A stretch of DNA of 64,000 nt. It comes from Halomonas colorata. GTDB taxonomy: Bacteria > Pseudomonadota > Gammaproteobacteria > Pseudomonadales > Halomonadaceae. The translations under genes were made by a program, and so were the position numbers. Positions within the stretch are counted from its first letter, which is position 1; every line of letters begins with the position of its first letter. Location of the stretch: assembly GCF_014897985.1 (NCBI RefSeq), contig NZ_JABUZA010000007.1:62001-126000 (forward strand). The letters run 5' to 3'. The notes under the pieces were generated by a model. That model was not told where the DNA came from. It ran no database searches and saw nothing but the letters and a program-made list of their open reading frames with translations. Below are positions 43,979-53,424 of the stretch, piece by piece.

Positions 43979-44539
43979 TTATTTAAAGCGTGAGCGTTTG
44001 CCCGACTCGTAGCAGAGCTGATCCCTTGGAAAGTCACCGGGGAGTTCGCTCAATGCCTTGCTGGCTGCGCGCGCGCCCATCCCTGGGGCGACACGAAGCC
44101 CGTGGCCTTCATCGGCCTTGAGCGCGTTGATACTATTGGTATTCAAGACCATAGGCCAAATGATGCCGTAATATTTATGAACCCTGACGTTATAATCACG
44201 CGAAAAAACCAGCGTCGGCTCATCGGCTTTAGTTTGATCCGATGGTTGAGTATCAACGACTTCAACGAGACTATTCTCGAATGATAACCAGTAGAGTGGT
44301 ATCAGACCGAGTGTCCAACCGGCAATGAATTGAGCCGGATCCAAATAGCTACCGTCTTCGACAACGCTACTCTTCACGGTCAACTGATAGCGATAGTCAC
44401 CCGATGAGCATTGCGTCATGCCAGGCAAATAAACGCCTCTTGTATTCTTCAGATCGCCACCGATAAATCCCGCGCAGCCAGATAGTGTCAGGGCGAATAC
44501 GCTGGCGGTACATAACTTGGTTACGCTTTTTACCTTCAT
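43979..44539 (-). CDS. Lipoprotein of unknown function
   Basis: A 186-residue exported lipoprotein: basic N-terminus (MKVKSVTKLC), hydrophobic stretch and lipobox LSGC near residue 22. Two hydrophobic parts (AGWTLGLIPLYWLSF and GIIWPMVLNT) are seen in the mature part. AAGGA stands 7 bases before the ATG. I do not recognise the family. Confidence 0.65.
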   Translation of the reverse strand: MKVKSVTKLCTASVFALTLSGCAGFIGGDLKNTRGVYLPGMTQCSSGDYRYQLTVKSSVVEDGSYLDPAQFIAGWTLGLIPLYWLSFENSLVEVVDTQPSDQTKADEPTLVFSRDYNVRVHKYYGIIWPMVLNTNSINALKADEGHGLRVAPGMGARAASKALSELPGDFPRDQLCYESGKRSRFK

Positions 44540-44869
44540 TTAGCGTCCTTGTTAATTAGCATTGGCTTCAGCCCTTTATAACCAAGTATTTGAATCCTCA
44601 ATGCGACTGACCTCGAAGAGTTTCCTTGGGAACAGATATACATTGTTAAGTTTACCGAATGGCAGGCCAGCACGATAGCTAGGCCCTCAATGCGAGAAAT
44701 CGTCAGGCAAAGCCAGCGGGAGTGGTGCCATAGCATTCGATTATTTTAAATAAGAATAAGAGATCTTGTTTTTATTCCTTTTTGACGGGTTTTGTTTGCA
44801 CTAATATAGTGCGCCCAACGAGTTGAATTACAGGGCATCAAGAGCCTCAAGAAAAACCTAGGACGTACT
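44540..44869. other. Intergenic region upstream of mmuP
   Basis: No gene was recognised between the lipoprotein and mmuP. The right half is AT-rich and contains the mmuP promoter and its palindrome. A 66-codon minus-strand frame (44536-44736) has no ribosome site and is not called. Confidence 0.6.
44782..44812 (+). promoter_or_regulatory. mmuP promoter overlapped by an NtrC-like palindrome
   Basis: TTGACG (44782-44787), 17 bases and TATAGT (44805-44810) form a near-consensus sigma-70 promoter. The palindrome GCACTA-ATA-TAGTGC (44798-44812) covers the -10 box. Its TGCAC...GTGC outline resembles NtrC sites such as those before glnA, and no sigma-54 promoter was seen downstream. The regulator is therefore open. 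Confidence 0.6.
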
Positions 44870-46300
44870 ATGAGCGAGCAACAGGGCGCGCACTTCAAGC
44901 GCAGCATGCAGACGCGCCACTTAGTGATGCTCTCGTTAGGGGGCGTGATTGGGACCGGGCTGTTTTTAAGTTCCGGCTATACCGTGCAGCAGGCCGGGCC
45001 AACGGGTGCCGTATTGGCCTATCTGGTCGGCGGCATCGTTGCCTGGCTGGTGATGATGTGCCTGGGGGAACTGGCGGTACATATGCCGGATTCAGGCGCG
45101 TTCAGCGCCCATGCCAGCCGCTATATCGGCCCCGGCACTGGCTATATGGTGGCCTGGATGTATTGGCTTACCTGGACGGTGGCGCTGGGCTCGGAATTTA
45201 CCGCCGCGGCGGTGTTTATGGGGCGCTGGTTTCCCGATATCCCCGGCTGGTACTGGAGCGGGCTGTTCGCGGCCATCGTGTTCGGCGTAAACGCCTTTAC
45301 CTCACGCTTCTTTGCCGAGTCCGAGTTCTGGCTGTCGCTGATCAAGGTGATCGCGGTGGTAGTGTTCGTGATCGTCGGCGCGGGCGCGATCATCGGCTGG
45401 GTGCCGCTGCAGGATTCAAGCGGCGCCGCGTTGGCATCGCCCGGGCTTTCCGCCTTTTGGGGCGAGGGCGCCATGTCGCCTAGCCTCCTGGCCATCGGTA
45501 CTACCTTGCTGGCGGTGATGTTTGCGTTTTCCGGCACGGAGCTTATTGGCATTGCCGCCGGGGAAACCGTGGACCCGGCGCGCAATGTGCCCAAGGCGAT
45601 CCGCGCCACGCTGTGGCGGCTGATTCTATTTTTTGTGGGTACCATCATTGTAATTGCGGCATTGTTGCCCCAAAGCCAGGCCGGGCTTAGCCAAAGCCCG
45701 TTCGTCGCGGTATTCCAGCGCCTGGGCGTACCGGGCGCGGCGGATATCATGAACTTCGTGATCATCACCGCGCTGCTTTCGGCGGCCAATTCCGGGCTTT
45801 ATGCCTCATCGCGCATGCTCTGGACGCTTTCAGATCAAGGCACTTTGCCCAAGTCGCTTGGTCGGCTCAACAAGCGCGGCATTCCCATGAACGCGCTGCT
45901 GCTCAGCATGATCGGCGGCTTCGGCGCGCTGTTTTCAAGCGTGTATGCGCCAGAAACCGTCTACCTAGTGCTGGTCTCGATCTCCGGTTTGGCCGTGGTG
46001 GTGGTGTGGATGGCGATTACGCTCAGCCAACTCAACTTCCGACGCCAGTACCTGCGTGAAGGCGGGCGGCTGAAAGATCTGGTATATCGCACCCCGTGCT
46101 ACCCGTGGGTGCCTCTGATCGCGTTTGCGGCCTGTCTGGCTGCATGCATTGGCATCGCTTTTGACCCGCAGCAGCGAGTAGCGCTCTATTTCGGGGTGCC
46201 GTTCATGGCGCTCTGTTACCTGGTGCATTTTGTGCGCCATCGCGCGGTCACTCAACGTTCCGACCACCCAAACATTGCCGCTGAGGAGAAGACCGTATGA
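44870..46300 (+). CDS. mmuP: S-methylmethionine permease
   Basis: A 476-residue amino acid-polyamine-organocation permease with about 12 spans. It opens with [20 protein letters not shown], typical of this subgroup, and contains [26 protein letters not shown] in pieces across helix 6. The downstream overlapping homocysteine methyltransferase gene identifies it as the mmuP type. AGGA precedes the ATG. A promoter lies at 44782-44812. Confidence 0.9.
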   Translation: MSEQQGAHFKRSMQTRHLVMLSLGGVIGTGLFLSSGYTVQQAGPTGAVLAYLVGGIVAWLVMMCLGELAVHMPDSGAFSAHASRYIGPGTGYMVAWMYWLTWTVALGSEFTAAAVFMGRWFPDIPGWYWSGLFAAIVFGVNAFTSRFFAESEFWLSLIKVIAVVVFVIVGAGAIIGWVPLQDSSGAALASPGLSAFWGEGAMSPSLLAIGTTLLAVMFAFSGTELIGIAAGETVDPARNVPKAIRATLWRLILFFVGTIIVIAALLPQSQAGLSQSPFVAVFQRLGVPGAADIMNFVIITALLSAANSGLYASSRMLWTLSDQGTLPKSLGRLNKRGIPMNALLLSMIGGFGALFSSVYAPETVYLVLVSISGLAVVVVWMAITLSQLNFRRQYLREGGRLKDLVYRTPCYPWVPLIAFAACLAACIGIAFDPQQRVALYFGVPFMALCYLVHFVRHRAVTQRSDHPNIAAEEKTV

Positions 46301-47256
46301 GTGCGTTGAACCCGATCAAGGCCCTGCTGGCGGAAGCGCCTTTTATGGTCATCGACGGAGCGTTGGCCACCGAGCTTGAAACGCTCGGCTGTGATCTCAA
46401 CGATGCCCTGTGGTCGGCGCGTCTGCTGGCTCAGGCGCCGGAGAAGATTCGCCAGGTGCATCAGGCGTATTTTGAAGCCGGTGCCGACTGCGCGATTACC
46501 GCAAGCTATCAGGCCACGGTGCACGGTTTTATGCAGGCGGGAATGACGGCCCAGCAGGCCCGTGAGCTGATTCAGCTATCGGTCACGTTGGCGCAGCAGG
46601 CTCGCGATGCGGTGTGGCAGCCGGGGCAAACCGACCGCCCCAAGCCGCTGGTTGCCGCATCGGTTGGCCCGTATGGCGCTTATCTAGCGGATGGCAGCGA
46701 GTACCGCGGCGGCTATGATCTGGATCGCGCCGGGCTGGTTGAGTTTCATCGCGAGCGGTTTGAGCTTCTGCTGGCTGCGGGCGCTGATCTGCTGGCGGTA
46801 GAAACCCTGCCCTCACTTGAAGAGGCGCTGGCGATCACCGACCTTCTGGCTGAACATCCGGGCGCTCAGGCCTGGATTACATTCTCGGCCAAGGATGGCG
46901 AGCACATCAGCGATGGAACGCCGATTGAAGAGTGTGCCGCAGCGCTGGCCAACTGCCCTGGCGTGGCGGCGATTGGCGTAAACTGCACCGCACTTGCGCA
47001 TATCGAATCATTGATTGCGGCGATCAAACGCCGGTGCGGCCTACCCGTATTGGTGTATCCCAACTCGGGGGAGCTATATGACCCGGTGACCAAAACCTGG
47101 CATCCGGCCCCGTGTGATCACACCGTCACTGGCCCTTCAGGCTTGGTTCAAGGGGTTGAGCATTGGTTGGCGGCAGGGGCGTCGGGTATCGGTGGCTGCT
47201 GCCGAACAACGCCTGCGGATATTCAGGCACTGGCCCAGTGGCGGCAGTCGCGCTAG
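46297..47256 (+). CDS. mmuM: Homocysteine S-methyltransferase
   Basis: A 319-residue zinc enzyme that uses S-methylmethionine (or S-adenosylmethionine) to methylate homocysteine to methionine. The opening is [20 protein letters not shown]; zinc cysteines are seen in GVNCTAL and in [11 protein letters not shown] near the C-terminus. GGAG precedes the ATG, which overlaps mmuP by 4 bases, so import and use of S-methylmethionine are coupled. Confidence 0.93.
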   Translation: MSALNPIKALLAEAPFMVIDGALATELETLGCDLNDALWSARLLAQAPEKIRQVHQAYFEAGADCAITASYQATVHGFMQAGMTAQQARELIQLSVTLAQQARDAVWQPGQTDRPKPLVAASVGPYGAYLADGSEYRGGYDLDRAGLVEFHRERFELLLAAGADLLAVETLPSLEEALAITDLLAEHPGAQAWITFSAKDGEHISDGTPIEECAAALANCPGVAAIGVNCTALAHIESLIAAIKRRCGLPVLVYPNSGELYDPVTKTWHPAPCDHTVTGPSGLVQGVEHWLAAGASGIGGCCRTTPADIQALAQWRQSR

Positions 47257-47286
47257 CTCGCCTGGGCGCTTTTATTCTTTTCTCGC

Positions 47287-48189
47287 TTATTGAACTGAAG
47301 CGCCCAACTCCCGCTTAAGCCACTTGGCCAACTGCTCACTGCGCTGGCTGTTGTGGTGGCGGGGTAGCCATAGGCAAAGCTTGGCGGGGGTTTCGATAAA
47401 CCCCCAGGGCGCGGTGAGTCGTCCGCTTTTCAGGTCATCGTCCACCAGCAGTTTTGGCGCAATCGCCACGCCCAGGACCGCCACGGCGGCTTCGATTAAA
47501 TAGTAGAGATGATCAAACCCCTGGCCTTGGCGTAAGGCCTCTTCAAGGTGCGCAAGCTCAAGCCCTTGCGCGGTGGCCCACTGTGGCCAGGCCTGGGGGC
47601 GCGAGGCGGTGTGTAAAAGCTTGCCGGAAAAAAGTGTATCCGGCTGCGCTGGATCGAGCTTTGCTTCCAAACGAGGGCTGACCACCGCGCAAATTTGCTC
47701 GGCCATTAGCTCGACAACGTCTACCTCGGCGGGCCAGGGCGGCTCGGAAAAGGCCAGGGTAGCGCTGATATTTTCCTGCTTGGCGGGCAGTTCACTTTCG
47801 CTCACTACGACCTGCAGTTTGAGCTGGGGCAGGTCGCGTTGCAGACGGTCCAGCCTGGGAATCAACCAGCGCGCCAGCAGGCTGCCGGGGCAGGCCAGGG
47901 TGAAGGGCGCCTCTTCCACATCACGCTTGAGATCCGCGCAACTATCACGCAGGCGGGTAAACGCTTCGCCAATGCCGTGATAAAGCCTTTCGCCGTGGTG
48001 AGTCAGTTCAATGCCACGGCCCGCTTTGGCAAACAGCGCCACGCCAAAATGTTCATCCAGGCTGCGCAGCTGGCGGCTAACCGCGCCGTGGGTCACGCTA
48101 AGCTCATCGGCCGCGGCGGTAACACTGCCTAGCCGGGCGGTGGCTTCAAAGGCGCGCAGGGCGCTTAAGGGTGGCATGCTCTGTTGCAT
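47287..48189 (-). CDS. trpI: LysR-family regulator, TrpI-like
   Basis: A 300-residue LysR protein of the GcvA/TrpI type. The winged helix is LSALRAFEATARLGSVTAAA and VTHGAVSRQLRSLDEHFGV. It is divergent from trpBA, the arrangement found in Pseudomonas, where TrpI activates trpBA in response to indoleglycerol phosphate. The start is taken at the ATG with GGAG 11 bases upstream; a GTG seven codons earlier and an ATG four codons later are alternatives. Its function is inferred from place. Confidence 0.82.
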   Translation of the reverse strand: MQQSMPPLSALRAFEATARLGSVTAAADELSVTHGAVSRQLRSLDEHFGVALFAKAGRGIELTHHGERLYHGIGEAFTRLRDSCADLKRDVEEAPFTLACPGSLLARWLIPRLDRLQRDLPQLKLQVVVSESELPAKQENISATLAFSEPPWPAEVDVVELMAEQICAVVSPRLEAKLDPAQPDTLFSGKLLHTASRPQAWPQWATAQGLELAHLEEALRQGQGFDHLYYLIEAAVAVLGVAIAPKLLVDDDLKSGRLTAPWGFIETPAKLCLWLPRHHNSQRSEQLAKWLKRELGASVQ

Positions 48190-48295
48190 CGACTGTTGAC
48201 TCCAGCTCACATATTGATGACATCTTATCGATTTTTATCTCCGTCTGCTTGCGCTACTTTCAATGCAACTGTTTACCCCGCTTTGAGAGGCCATC

Positions 48296-49501
48296 ATGAA
48301 CCAACCTGCGATCCAGCCTGATATCAACGGCCTGTTTGGCCAATTCGGCGGCCGTTTTGTGGCCGAAACGCTGATGCCGCTGATTCTTGAGCTGCAAGCC
48401 GAATACGACACCGCCAAGGATGACCCCGAATTCCAGCGCCAGCTCGCCTATTTCCAGAGCGACTACGTAGGGCGCCCGAATCCGCTCTATTTTGCCGAGC
48501 GCCTGACCGAGCACTTTGGCGGCGCGAAGATTTTTCTCAAGCGTGAAGAGCTTAATCATACCGGCGCGCACAAGATTAATAACTGTATCGGCCAGGTACT
48601 GCTGGCCAAGCGCATGGGCAAAAAGCGCATCATCGCTGAAACCGGCGCCGGTATGCACGGCGTGGCTACGGCCACCGTGGCAGCGCGGTTTGGTTTGCCC
48701 TGCGTGATTTACATGGGCTCAACGGATATCGAGCGCCAGCAGCCCAACGTGTTTCGCATGAAACTGCTGGGCGCTGAAGTGATCCCGGTCACTTCCGGCA
48801 CCGGTACGCTGAAAGACGCCATGAACGAAGCGCTGCGCGACTGGGTCACCAACGTGGATGACACTTTCTACATCATCGGCACCGTGGCTGGGCCGCACCC
48901 GTATCCCGCCATGGTGCGCGACTTCCAAGCGGTGATTGGCCATGAAACCCGCGCGCAAATGCAGGAAAAAGAGGGCCGTCTGCCGGATTCGTTGGTGGCC
49001 TGTATTGGCGGCGGCTCCAACGCCATGGGGCTGTTCCACCCATTCCTGAACGATGCCTCGGTCGAGATGATTGGCGTTGAAGCGGGCGGCAAGGGCGTTG
49101 AGAGCGGCCAGCACGCGGCAAGCCTGAACGGCGGTGCGCCGGGCGTGCTTCACGGCAACCGCACCTACCTGCTGCAGGATGAGGACGGCCAGATTATCGA
49201 CGCCCACTCGATTTCTGCAGGCCTTGATTACCCCGGCATCGGCCCAGAGCACGCCTGGTTGCATGAGCAGGGGCGCGTTGAGTATGTGTCGGCCACCGAC
49301 GATGAAGCGCTTGAAGCCTTCCAGACGTGCTGTCGCCTGGAAGGGATTATCCCCGCCCTTGAAACCGCTCACGCGCTGGCCGAAGTCGCCAAGCGGGCGC
49401 CGAAACTCCTCAGCGACCACTTGATGGTGGTTAACCTGAGCGGTCGCGGCGACAAAGACATGATGAGCGTGGCCCACTACCTGGGAGACAAGTTCAAATG
49501 A
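48296..49501 (+). CDS. trpB: Tryptophan synthase beta chain
   Basis: A 401-residue PLP enzyme that joins indole and serine. The PLP lysine is in [14 protein letters not shown]; the phosphate loop is [12 protein letters not shown]. It opens with [20 protein letters not shown], as in bacterial TrpB. The trpA start overlaps its stop as ATGA. Its upstream gap of 106 bases to the TrpI-like gene should hold both promoters. Confidence 0.96.
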   Translation: MNQPAIQPDINGLFGQFGGRFVAETLMPLILELQAEYDTAKDDPEFQRQLAYFQSDYVGRPNPLYFAERLTEHFGGAKIFLKREELNHTGAHKINNCIGQVLLAKRMGKKRIIAETGAGMHGVATATVAARFGLPCVIYMGSTDIERQQPNVFRMKLLGAEVIPVTSGTGTLKDAMNEALRDWVTNVDDTFYIIGTVAGPHPYPAMVRDFQAVIGHETRAQMQEKEGRLPDSLVACIGGGSNAMGLFHPFLNDASVEMIGVEAGGKGVESGQHAASLNGGAPGVLHGNRTYLLQDEDGQIIDAHSISAGLDYPGIGPEHAWLHEQGRVEYVSATDDEALEAFQTCCRLEGIIPALETAHALAEVAKRAPKLLSDHLMVVNLSGRGDKDMMSVAHYLGDKFK

Positions 49502-50373
49502 GCGCACTGAAGGATACTGTTATGAACGACGCCATGAATCCCAACGCGCGCCTTGCAGCACGCTTTGCCGCGCTCAAAACCGAAAACCGCCCGGCGCTGG
49601 TGAGCTACGTAACGGCAGGCGACCCGGATATGGCGACATCGCAACGCATTCTGGACGGCCTACCCGCCGCCGGTGTGGATGTGATCGAGCTGGGCATGCC
49701 GTTCAGCGACCCCATGGCCGATGGCCCCGCGATTCAAAAAGCCGCCCTACGTGCCCTCAAAGAAGGCCAGACCCAGGCCAAGACTCTGGAAATGGTGCGC
49801 GCCTTTCGTGAGAAAGACGCCACCACGCCCATTGTGCTAATGGGCTACTACAACCCCATTTACCGCTATGGTGTCGAGCGCTTTTTGACCGACGCTGCCA
49901 GCGCCGGCGTAGATGGCCTGATCGTGGTCGATATACCGCCTGAGCATGACGACGAGCTTTGTCAGCCCGCCGCCCAGCACGGTATCGATTTTATCCGCCT
50001 GGCCACGCCCACCACGGACACCAAGCGCCTGCCCAAGGTGCTGGGTAACGCCTCCGGGTTTGTCTACTATGTTTCGGTGGCAGGCGTTACCGGCGGCAGC
50101 GCTCCCACGCCCGAAAAACTCGAGCGCTCCGTCAGCCAGCTACGCGAACATACCCAGCTTCCCATCGCTGTTGGCTTTGGTATTCGCACGCCCGAACAGG
50201 CCGCCATCATTGGCCGATTCAGCGATGCGGTAGTCGTTGGCTCCGCGCTGGTGGATTGCATCGAGAACGCCGTAACGCCTGATGAAGCCGTCAACGGCGT
50301 GCATAACCTTGCACGTGCACTGGCTGAAAGCGTTAAAGAGTGCCGAGAGGTGCACGAGCCGCAAGTCAGTTAA
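49498..50373 (+). CDS. trpA: Tryptophan synthase alpha chain
   Basis: A 291-residue TIM barrel that cleaves indoleglycerol phosphate to indole. Catalytic residues are seen in [20 protein letters not shown] (Glu, Asp), with [11 protein letters not shown] as the loop-6 region and [11 protein letters not shown] for phosphate binding. The start overlapping trpB is used; an internal ATG at 49522 is an alternative. A terminator follows. Confidence 0.95.
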   Translation: MSALKDTVMNDAMNPNARLAARFAALKTENRPALVSYVTAGDPDMATSQRILDGLPAAGVDVIELGMPFSDPMADGPAIQKAALRALKEGQTQAKTLEMVRAFREKDATTPIVLMGYYNPIYRYGVERFLTDAASAGVDGLIVVDIPPEHDDELCQPAAQHGIDFIRLATPTTDTKRLPKVLGNASGFVYYVSVAGVTGGSAPTPEKLERSVSQLREHTQLPIAVGFGIRTPEQAAIIGRFSDAVVVGSALVDCIENAVTPDEAVNGVHNLARALAESVKECREVHEPQVS

Positions 50374-50401
50374 ATGACGTAACACAGCAAACGCATACCA
50401 G

Positions 50402-50430
50402 GAGCAGGCCATTAAGCCTGCTCTTTTTTT
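50402..50430 (+). terminator. Rho-independent terminator of trpBA
   Basis: Arms GAGCAGGC and GCCTGCTC with a 6-base loop are followed by seven T, 28 bases after the trpA stop. Confidence 0.9.
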
Positions 50431-50551
50431 GCCTGTATTTGAGTAAAGACTCGCAGGGAGTGAGTTATCATCCATAATTGAATGTAAGAGAACAGGTTTA
50501 ATTTAATATAATTCAATTGCTTAGAGGGTTTTTGTAACGAACAACAATGCC

Positions 50552-50573
50552 TTTTTTAATTTAAATTAAAAAA
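50552..50573. repeat. Perfect 22-base AT palindrome
   Basis: TTTTTTAATTT and AAATTAAAAAA abut without a spacer. It lies 126 bases before the small secreted protein gene. It could bind a nucleoid protein or regulator, or act as a weak bidirectional terminator. Confidence 0.5.
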
Positions 50574-50698
50574 ATACCCTCTCTCATCGTTAGCGGTTAT
50601 ATTGCACCGCGAGAGAGCTACTGGTCGCGATATACCCAAGGTGACAAGCGCTACTCTTCACCTCTTTTCCCATACTAAAAACGAAAGGAAATGCCTAA

Positions 50699-51028
50699 AT
50701 GCGTATTAAAATGCTTTTAGCCGCACTTGTGATGCTGGGTAGCTCTTCATTGGCAATGGCCGCCGACTATTACGTTGATATTACTAACCGTACTGGTTAC
50801 ACCATCATGTATATGTATGTCAGCCCTGGCGATTCACAAAATTGGGAAGACGATGTGCTTGGTAGCGATGTGCTCATGGACGGAGTAACGCAGCGCGTTA
50901 CGTTAACCGGCTATAACAGCCCTAATTTCGACATTCGTCTGGTTGACGAAGATGAAGATAGCTACACCTTCATGAACCTAGATGTATCCAGTGAAGATAT
51001 CGTCGTCACAATGGATCACCTGGATTAA
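50699..51028 (+). CDS. Small secreted acidic protein of unknown family
   Basis: A 109-residue exported protein with a clear Sec signal (MRIKMLLAALVMLGSSSLAM, cut near MAA-DY) and an acidic, beta-rich mature part (YYVDITNRTGYTIMYMYVSP). It has no cysteines. AAGGA precedes the ATG. The opening VDITNRTGYTI is reminiscent of surface or stress proteins with an immunoglobulin-like fold, but I cannot name a family. Confidence 0.65.
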   Translation: MRIKMLLAALVMLGSSSLAMAADYYVDITNRTGYTIMYMYVSPGDSQNWEDDVLGSDVLMDGVTQRVTLTGYNSPNFDIRLVDEDEDSYTFMNLDVSSEDIVVTMDHLD

Positions 51029-51036
51029 GTTGCTAC

Positions 51037-51068
51037 GCCTCTGCTGATTCCAATTGGCAGAGGCATTT
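51037..51068 (+). terminator. Hairpin after the small secreted protein gene
   Basis: Perfect arms GCCTCTGC and GCAGAGGC with a 12-base loop are followed by ATTT. Stem length is good, the T run short, so it is a moderate terminator. Confidence 0.55.
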
Positions 51069-51070
51069 GA

Positions 51071-51424
51071 ACGGTAAACAACACACGCATCGCCTTGGCT
51101 ATTTGTGCAGACTTCGCCAACCCCGCCCACGCAGAAGCGGCCGCCGCACAGCAAGCGGACGTGTATATCGCCAGCGCACTGATTTCAGAAACGGGCTATG
51201 AAGTAGATGCCGAATTGCTTGCGGGTATCGCCAAACGCCATCAATTTCCCGTACTGCTTTCCAACCATATTTCTCTAACGGGCGGCTGGCAAACCTGCGG
51301 TAAAAGCGGTGGCTGGAAGGCGTCAGGGGAGTTGGTTATTTCTGCCGAAGGGAGTGATCCCACTATCGTGTTGTGTCATGTGCGCCAAGGGGCGCTTACA
51401 CAAAAGAAAATAGATAGCAGATAA
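51071..51424 (+). pseudogene. 5'-truncated carbon-nitrogen hydrolase (nitrilase family)
   Basis: Only the C-terminal half of a nitrilase-like amidase remains: IALAICADFANPAHAEAAAA (the catalytic-Cys strand), ADVYIASALISETGYEVD and LSNHISLTGGW. The Glu and Lys of the catalytic triad would lie in the missing first half. The frame is open only from 51071, just after the terminator of the preceding gene, and lacks a ribosome site. This is a deletion remnant, not an active gene. Confidence 0.75.
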
Positions 51425-51477
51425 ATAAAATAAGTCCTAAAATTGGTGTTTAAAATAGAGCTTTTTTGGAGGTCGTG

Positions 51478-51729
51478 ATGCATCAGATACTAGCCGATTT
51501 TTCAGTCAGTATCTCTGAGCTGAAGAAGAACCCTTCGGCGCTGCTTTCGCAGGTCAGTGGCTCACCCATAGCAGTACTGAACCATAATAAGCCTGCGGCT
51601 TACCTCGTGCCTGCTGAAACCTATGAAGCCATGATGGAAATGCTGGAAGATTACGAACTTGCCAAGCTTGTAGAGGCGCGTCGTGATGACAAGAGTAAAG
51701 CGGTGACGGTATCGCTAGATGACCTATAA
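51478..51729 (+). CDS. Phd/YefM-type antitoxin
   Basis: An 83-residue antitoxin with the Phd/YefM fold: DFSVSISELKKNPSALLSQV, then SPIAVLNHNKPAAYLVPAETYEAMME. GGAGG lies 5 bases before the ATG at 51478. It overlaps the toxin gene by 11 bases. It should bind its own promoter and neutralise the toxin. Confidence 0.9.
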   Translation: MHQILADFSVSISELKKNPSALLSQVSGSPIAVLNHNKPAAYLVPAETYEAMMEMLEDYELAKLVEARRDDKSKAVTVSLDDL

Positions 51730-52003
51730 GCTAAAATTTGTACCGGCGGCGTTGAAAGAATGGGAAAAACTCGGTGCTCCCGTTCGAGATCAATTCAAAA
51801 AGAAGTTGGCTGAACGGTTGGAGAATCCCAGAGTACCCGCAGACAAGTTAAGTGGATACGACGCGGTTTATAAGATAAAACTGCGTTCAGCAGGGTACCG
51901 TTTGGTTTACGAGATTATTGATAACGAGTTATTTGTCTACGTGCTGGCCGTAGGCAAACGCGATAAAGGTAAAGTATATAGCTCGCTTAAACGGCGCATG
52001 TGA
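51719..52003 (+). CDS. RelE/ParE-type toxin
   Basis: A 94-residue RelE-family toxin: MTYKLKFVPAALKEWEKLG, KLSGYDAVYKIKLRSAGYRL and the end VLAVGKRDKGKVY. The basic and aromatic residues of RelE mRNA interferases are present. It overlaps the antitoxin gene by 11 bases, the antitoxin-first order usual for RelBE. Confidence 0.92.
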   Translation: MTYKLKFVPAALKEWEKLGAPVRDQFKKKLAERLENPRVPADKLSGYDAVYKIKLRSAGYRLVYEIIDNELFVYVLAVGKRDKGKVYSSLKRRM

Positions 52004-52095
52004 CTCCACCACCCGAACTTACTGTTCCATATGAATGAAAAAATCATGGCATTGCCATGGTGGCAACTACCCAATTTTTTAATCAAGAGGACGTA

Positions 52096-52410
52096 ATGGG
52101 AAAGCTTATTTCACTGATTGTGCTGGTCGCGCTGGGTTATACCGGGGTGTATTTCTATTACGGCCATGCCGTTAAGCAGGAAGTTCAGCAACAGTTGGAT
52201 AACCGTGGCCTTTCTGCGGTCAGCGTTGATAACGTCGAGTACGGCGTGCTGGCGCCGATTAGCACCTCTGCGAACCTTACCGTCAGCGTTACCTACCGCG
52301 GAACACAGGCTGACCTGGATTTAACCGTGGAAGGCCACCCTGTGTTTTCGGATGAGGTAAGCGTCAGGCTCGATGGCCTGCAAGCACTGCGTGTGGGCAT
52401 CGGCTTCTAA
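52096..52410 (+). CDS. Membrane-anchored small protein of unknown function
   Basis: A 104-residue protein with one N-terminal membrane anchor (MGKLISLIVLVALGYTGVYF) and a beta-rich domain outside the cytoplasm. GAGG precedes the ATG at 52096; the frame extends upstream without a site. No family is recognised. It follows the toxin gene by 92 bases. Confidence 0.6.
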   Translation: MGKLISLIVLVALGYTGVYFYYGHAVKQEVQQQLDNRGLSAVSVDNVEYGVLAPISTSANLTVSVTYRGTQADLDLTVEGHPVFSDEVSVRLDGLQALRVGIGF

Positions 52411-52459
52411 AATCAAAAAAATCAACACGCGCTCAGCCGTGCGCCTGGCAGTATATTGA

Positions 52460-52597
52460 GATCAAGCTTTCGCTTCACCGAATGGGAGGGAAACCCTCTT
52501 TCCGGCGCTTGATGCCTTGCTGAAGTGGGCAGAGCAGAAGGATGACTTTGCCAACCCTGCCCAGCAGAACGATCTGGGTGATGTTGCTAATTATTGA
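52460..52597 (+). pseudogene. Possible 3' remnant of an unidentified gene
   Basis: A 45-codon open stretch without start ends in KWAEQKDDFANPAQQNDLGD and a stop. Its protein-like composition with no start or ribosome site suggests the tail of a lost gene. It could also be chance. The family was not identified. Confidence 0.3.
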
Positions 52598-52660
52598 AAG
52601 CCTAATGAGCTAACGCAACGTGACGGTTAAAGATGACGACCGTGTGTTCCGTTGTGCATA

Positions 52661-53008
52661 TTAACGACGATGCACCGCAAGTGAATCCTCCGGAGCGTCA
52701 TGCCGGTCATTCAATCCGTAATCGCGGATGATGGCCGCAACGCGCAGCCGATAGTCGGCAAAGATCTCCTGTCGGCCCGCTTTCTGAATGGAGCGGTGAG
52801 GTTCGAACGTCCGCCACTGCCTGACGGCTTTTTCGTCTCGCCAGAAGGAGAGCGATAGGATCTTCCCTGGGTGGGTGAGGCTCTCAAAACGCTCTATCGA
52901 AATAAAGCCGTCAATGTCTTTTAGATGCGGGGCCAGAGTGCTAGCGGCGTCCAGGTAGTCGTCTTTTCGATCCTTATGAGGTAGCGCTTCGAATATCACG
53001 GCAATCAT
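52661..53008 (-). CDS. Antibiotic biosynthesis monooxygenase-like (ABM) protein
   Basis: A 115-residue dimeric ferredoxin-like protein ([20 protein letters not shown], then [20 protein letters not shown]). Such small proteins oxidise quinones or act as haem/quinone binders. GGAG lies 6 bases before the ATG at 53008. It overlaps the stop of the NIPSNAP gene, so both form an operon divergent from an ArsR-type regulator. Confidence 0.85.
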   Translation of the reverse strand: MIAVIFEALPHKDRKDDYLDAASTLAPHLKDIDGFISIERFESLTHPGKILSLSFWRDEKAVRQWRTFEPHRSIQKAGRQEIFADYRLRVAAIIRDYGLNDRHDAPEDSLAVHRR

Positions 53009-53352
53009 AAGGCACTCCATGCATCTGTCGGTGCAATACCCAGCGTGCCATCTACCGCTTCAACGAAGCTGCGTTCCTCCTTGAGGATAAAACGCTGAGC
53101 CTGCGCCATGGCAAAGTTCGCTCGCCCGCCTTCGTCAGCCTGTAGCCGGAGGCGGTAGGCTTCATAGGCGGCCAGGCTATCGAAAGCGACGAGGCCCCAG
53201 GCCACACTATTCGATCCCTCATGGGGAAGAAAATAGCCGATGAGGTGGCCGCCGCAGCGGGGAATGATTTCCCCCCAGTTTTCGGCGTACTCCTTGAAGG
53301 CGCTACGTTGGAAGGGATCAATCTCGTAGCGAATCACACAGGTAATCGTCAT
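53005..53352 (-). CDS. NIPSNAP-family protein
   Basis: A 115-residue NIPSNAP domain protein with a dimeric alpha+beta barrel ([20 protein letters not shown], then [20 protein letters not shown]). The biochemical role of the family is unsettled. GGAG lies 7 bases before the ATG. It is the first gene of a two-gene operon under probable control of the divergent regulator. Confidence 0.87.
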   Translation of the reverse strand: MTITCVIRYEIDPFQRSAFKEYAENWGEIIPRCGGHLIGYFLPHEGSNSVAWGLVAFDSLAAYEAYRLRLQADEGGRANFAMAQAQRFILKEERSFVEAVDGTLGIAPTDAWSAL

Positions 53353-53400
53353 GGGGTATCTCCTCTGGTTTTAAGGACAATACCGCATTGTCGGCCTCTT

Positions 53401-53424
53401 ATGGTTCGACTAGAATCGAACCAT
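53401..53424. promoter_or_regulatory. Operator palindrome containing the regulator's start codon
   Basis: Perfect 9-base arms ATGGTTCGA (53401-53409) and TCGAACCAT (53416-53424) flank 6 bases. The last two bases are the first two of the regulator's ATG, so bound protein would cover the start of transcription and translation. It also lies 49 bases before the NIPSNAP gene and can control both directions. Confidence 0.7.

Larger units (their letters stand above)
50374..50698. other. Intergenic region between trpA and a small secreted protein gene
   Basis: It holds the trpA terminator, then AT-rich DNA with TATAAT-like sequences near 50502-50508 and a long AT palindrome at 50552-50573. These may form the promoter region of the next gene. 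No ORF with a ribosome site was found. Confidence 0.55.

Noticed and set aside
44536-44736. 66-codon minus-strand frame upstream of the lipoprotein gene
   Set aside because: No ribosome site and no family-like features; its end overlaps the lipoprotein start region.
48719-49507. 262-codon minus-strand frame opposite trpB
   Set aside because: TrpB is certain on the plus strand; the reverse frame has no motif or ribosome site.
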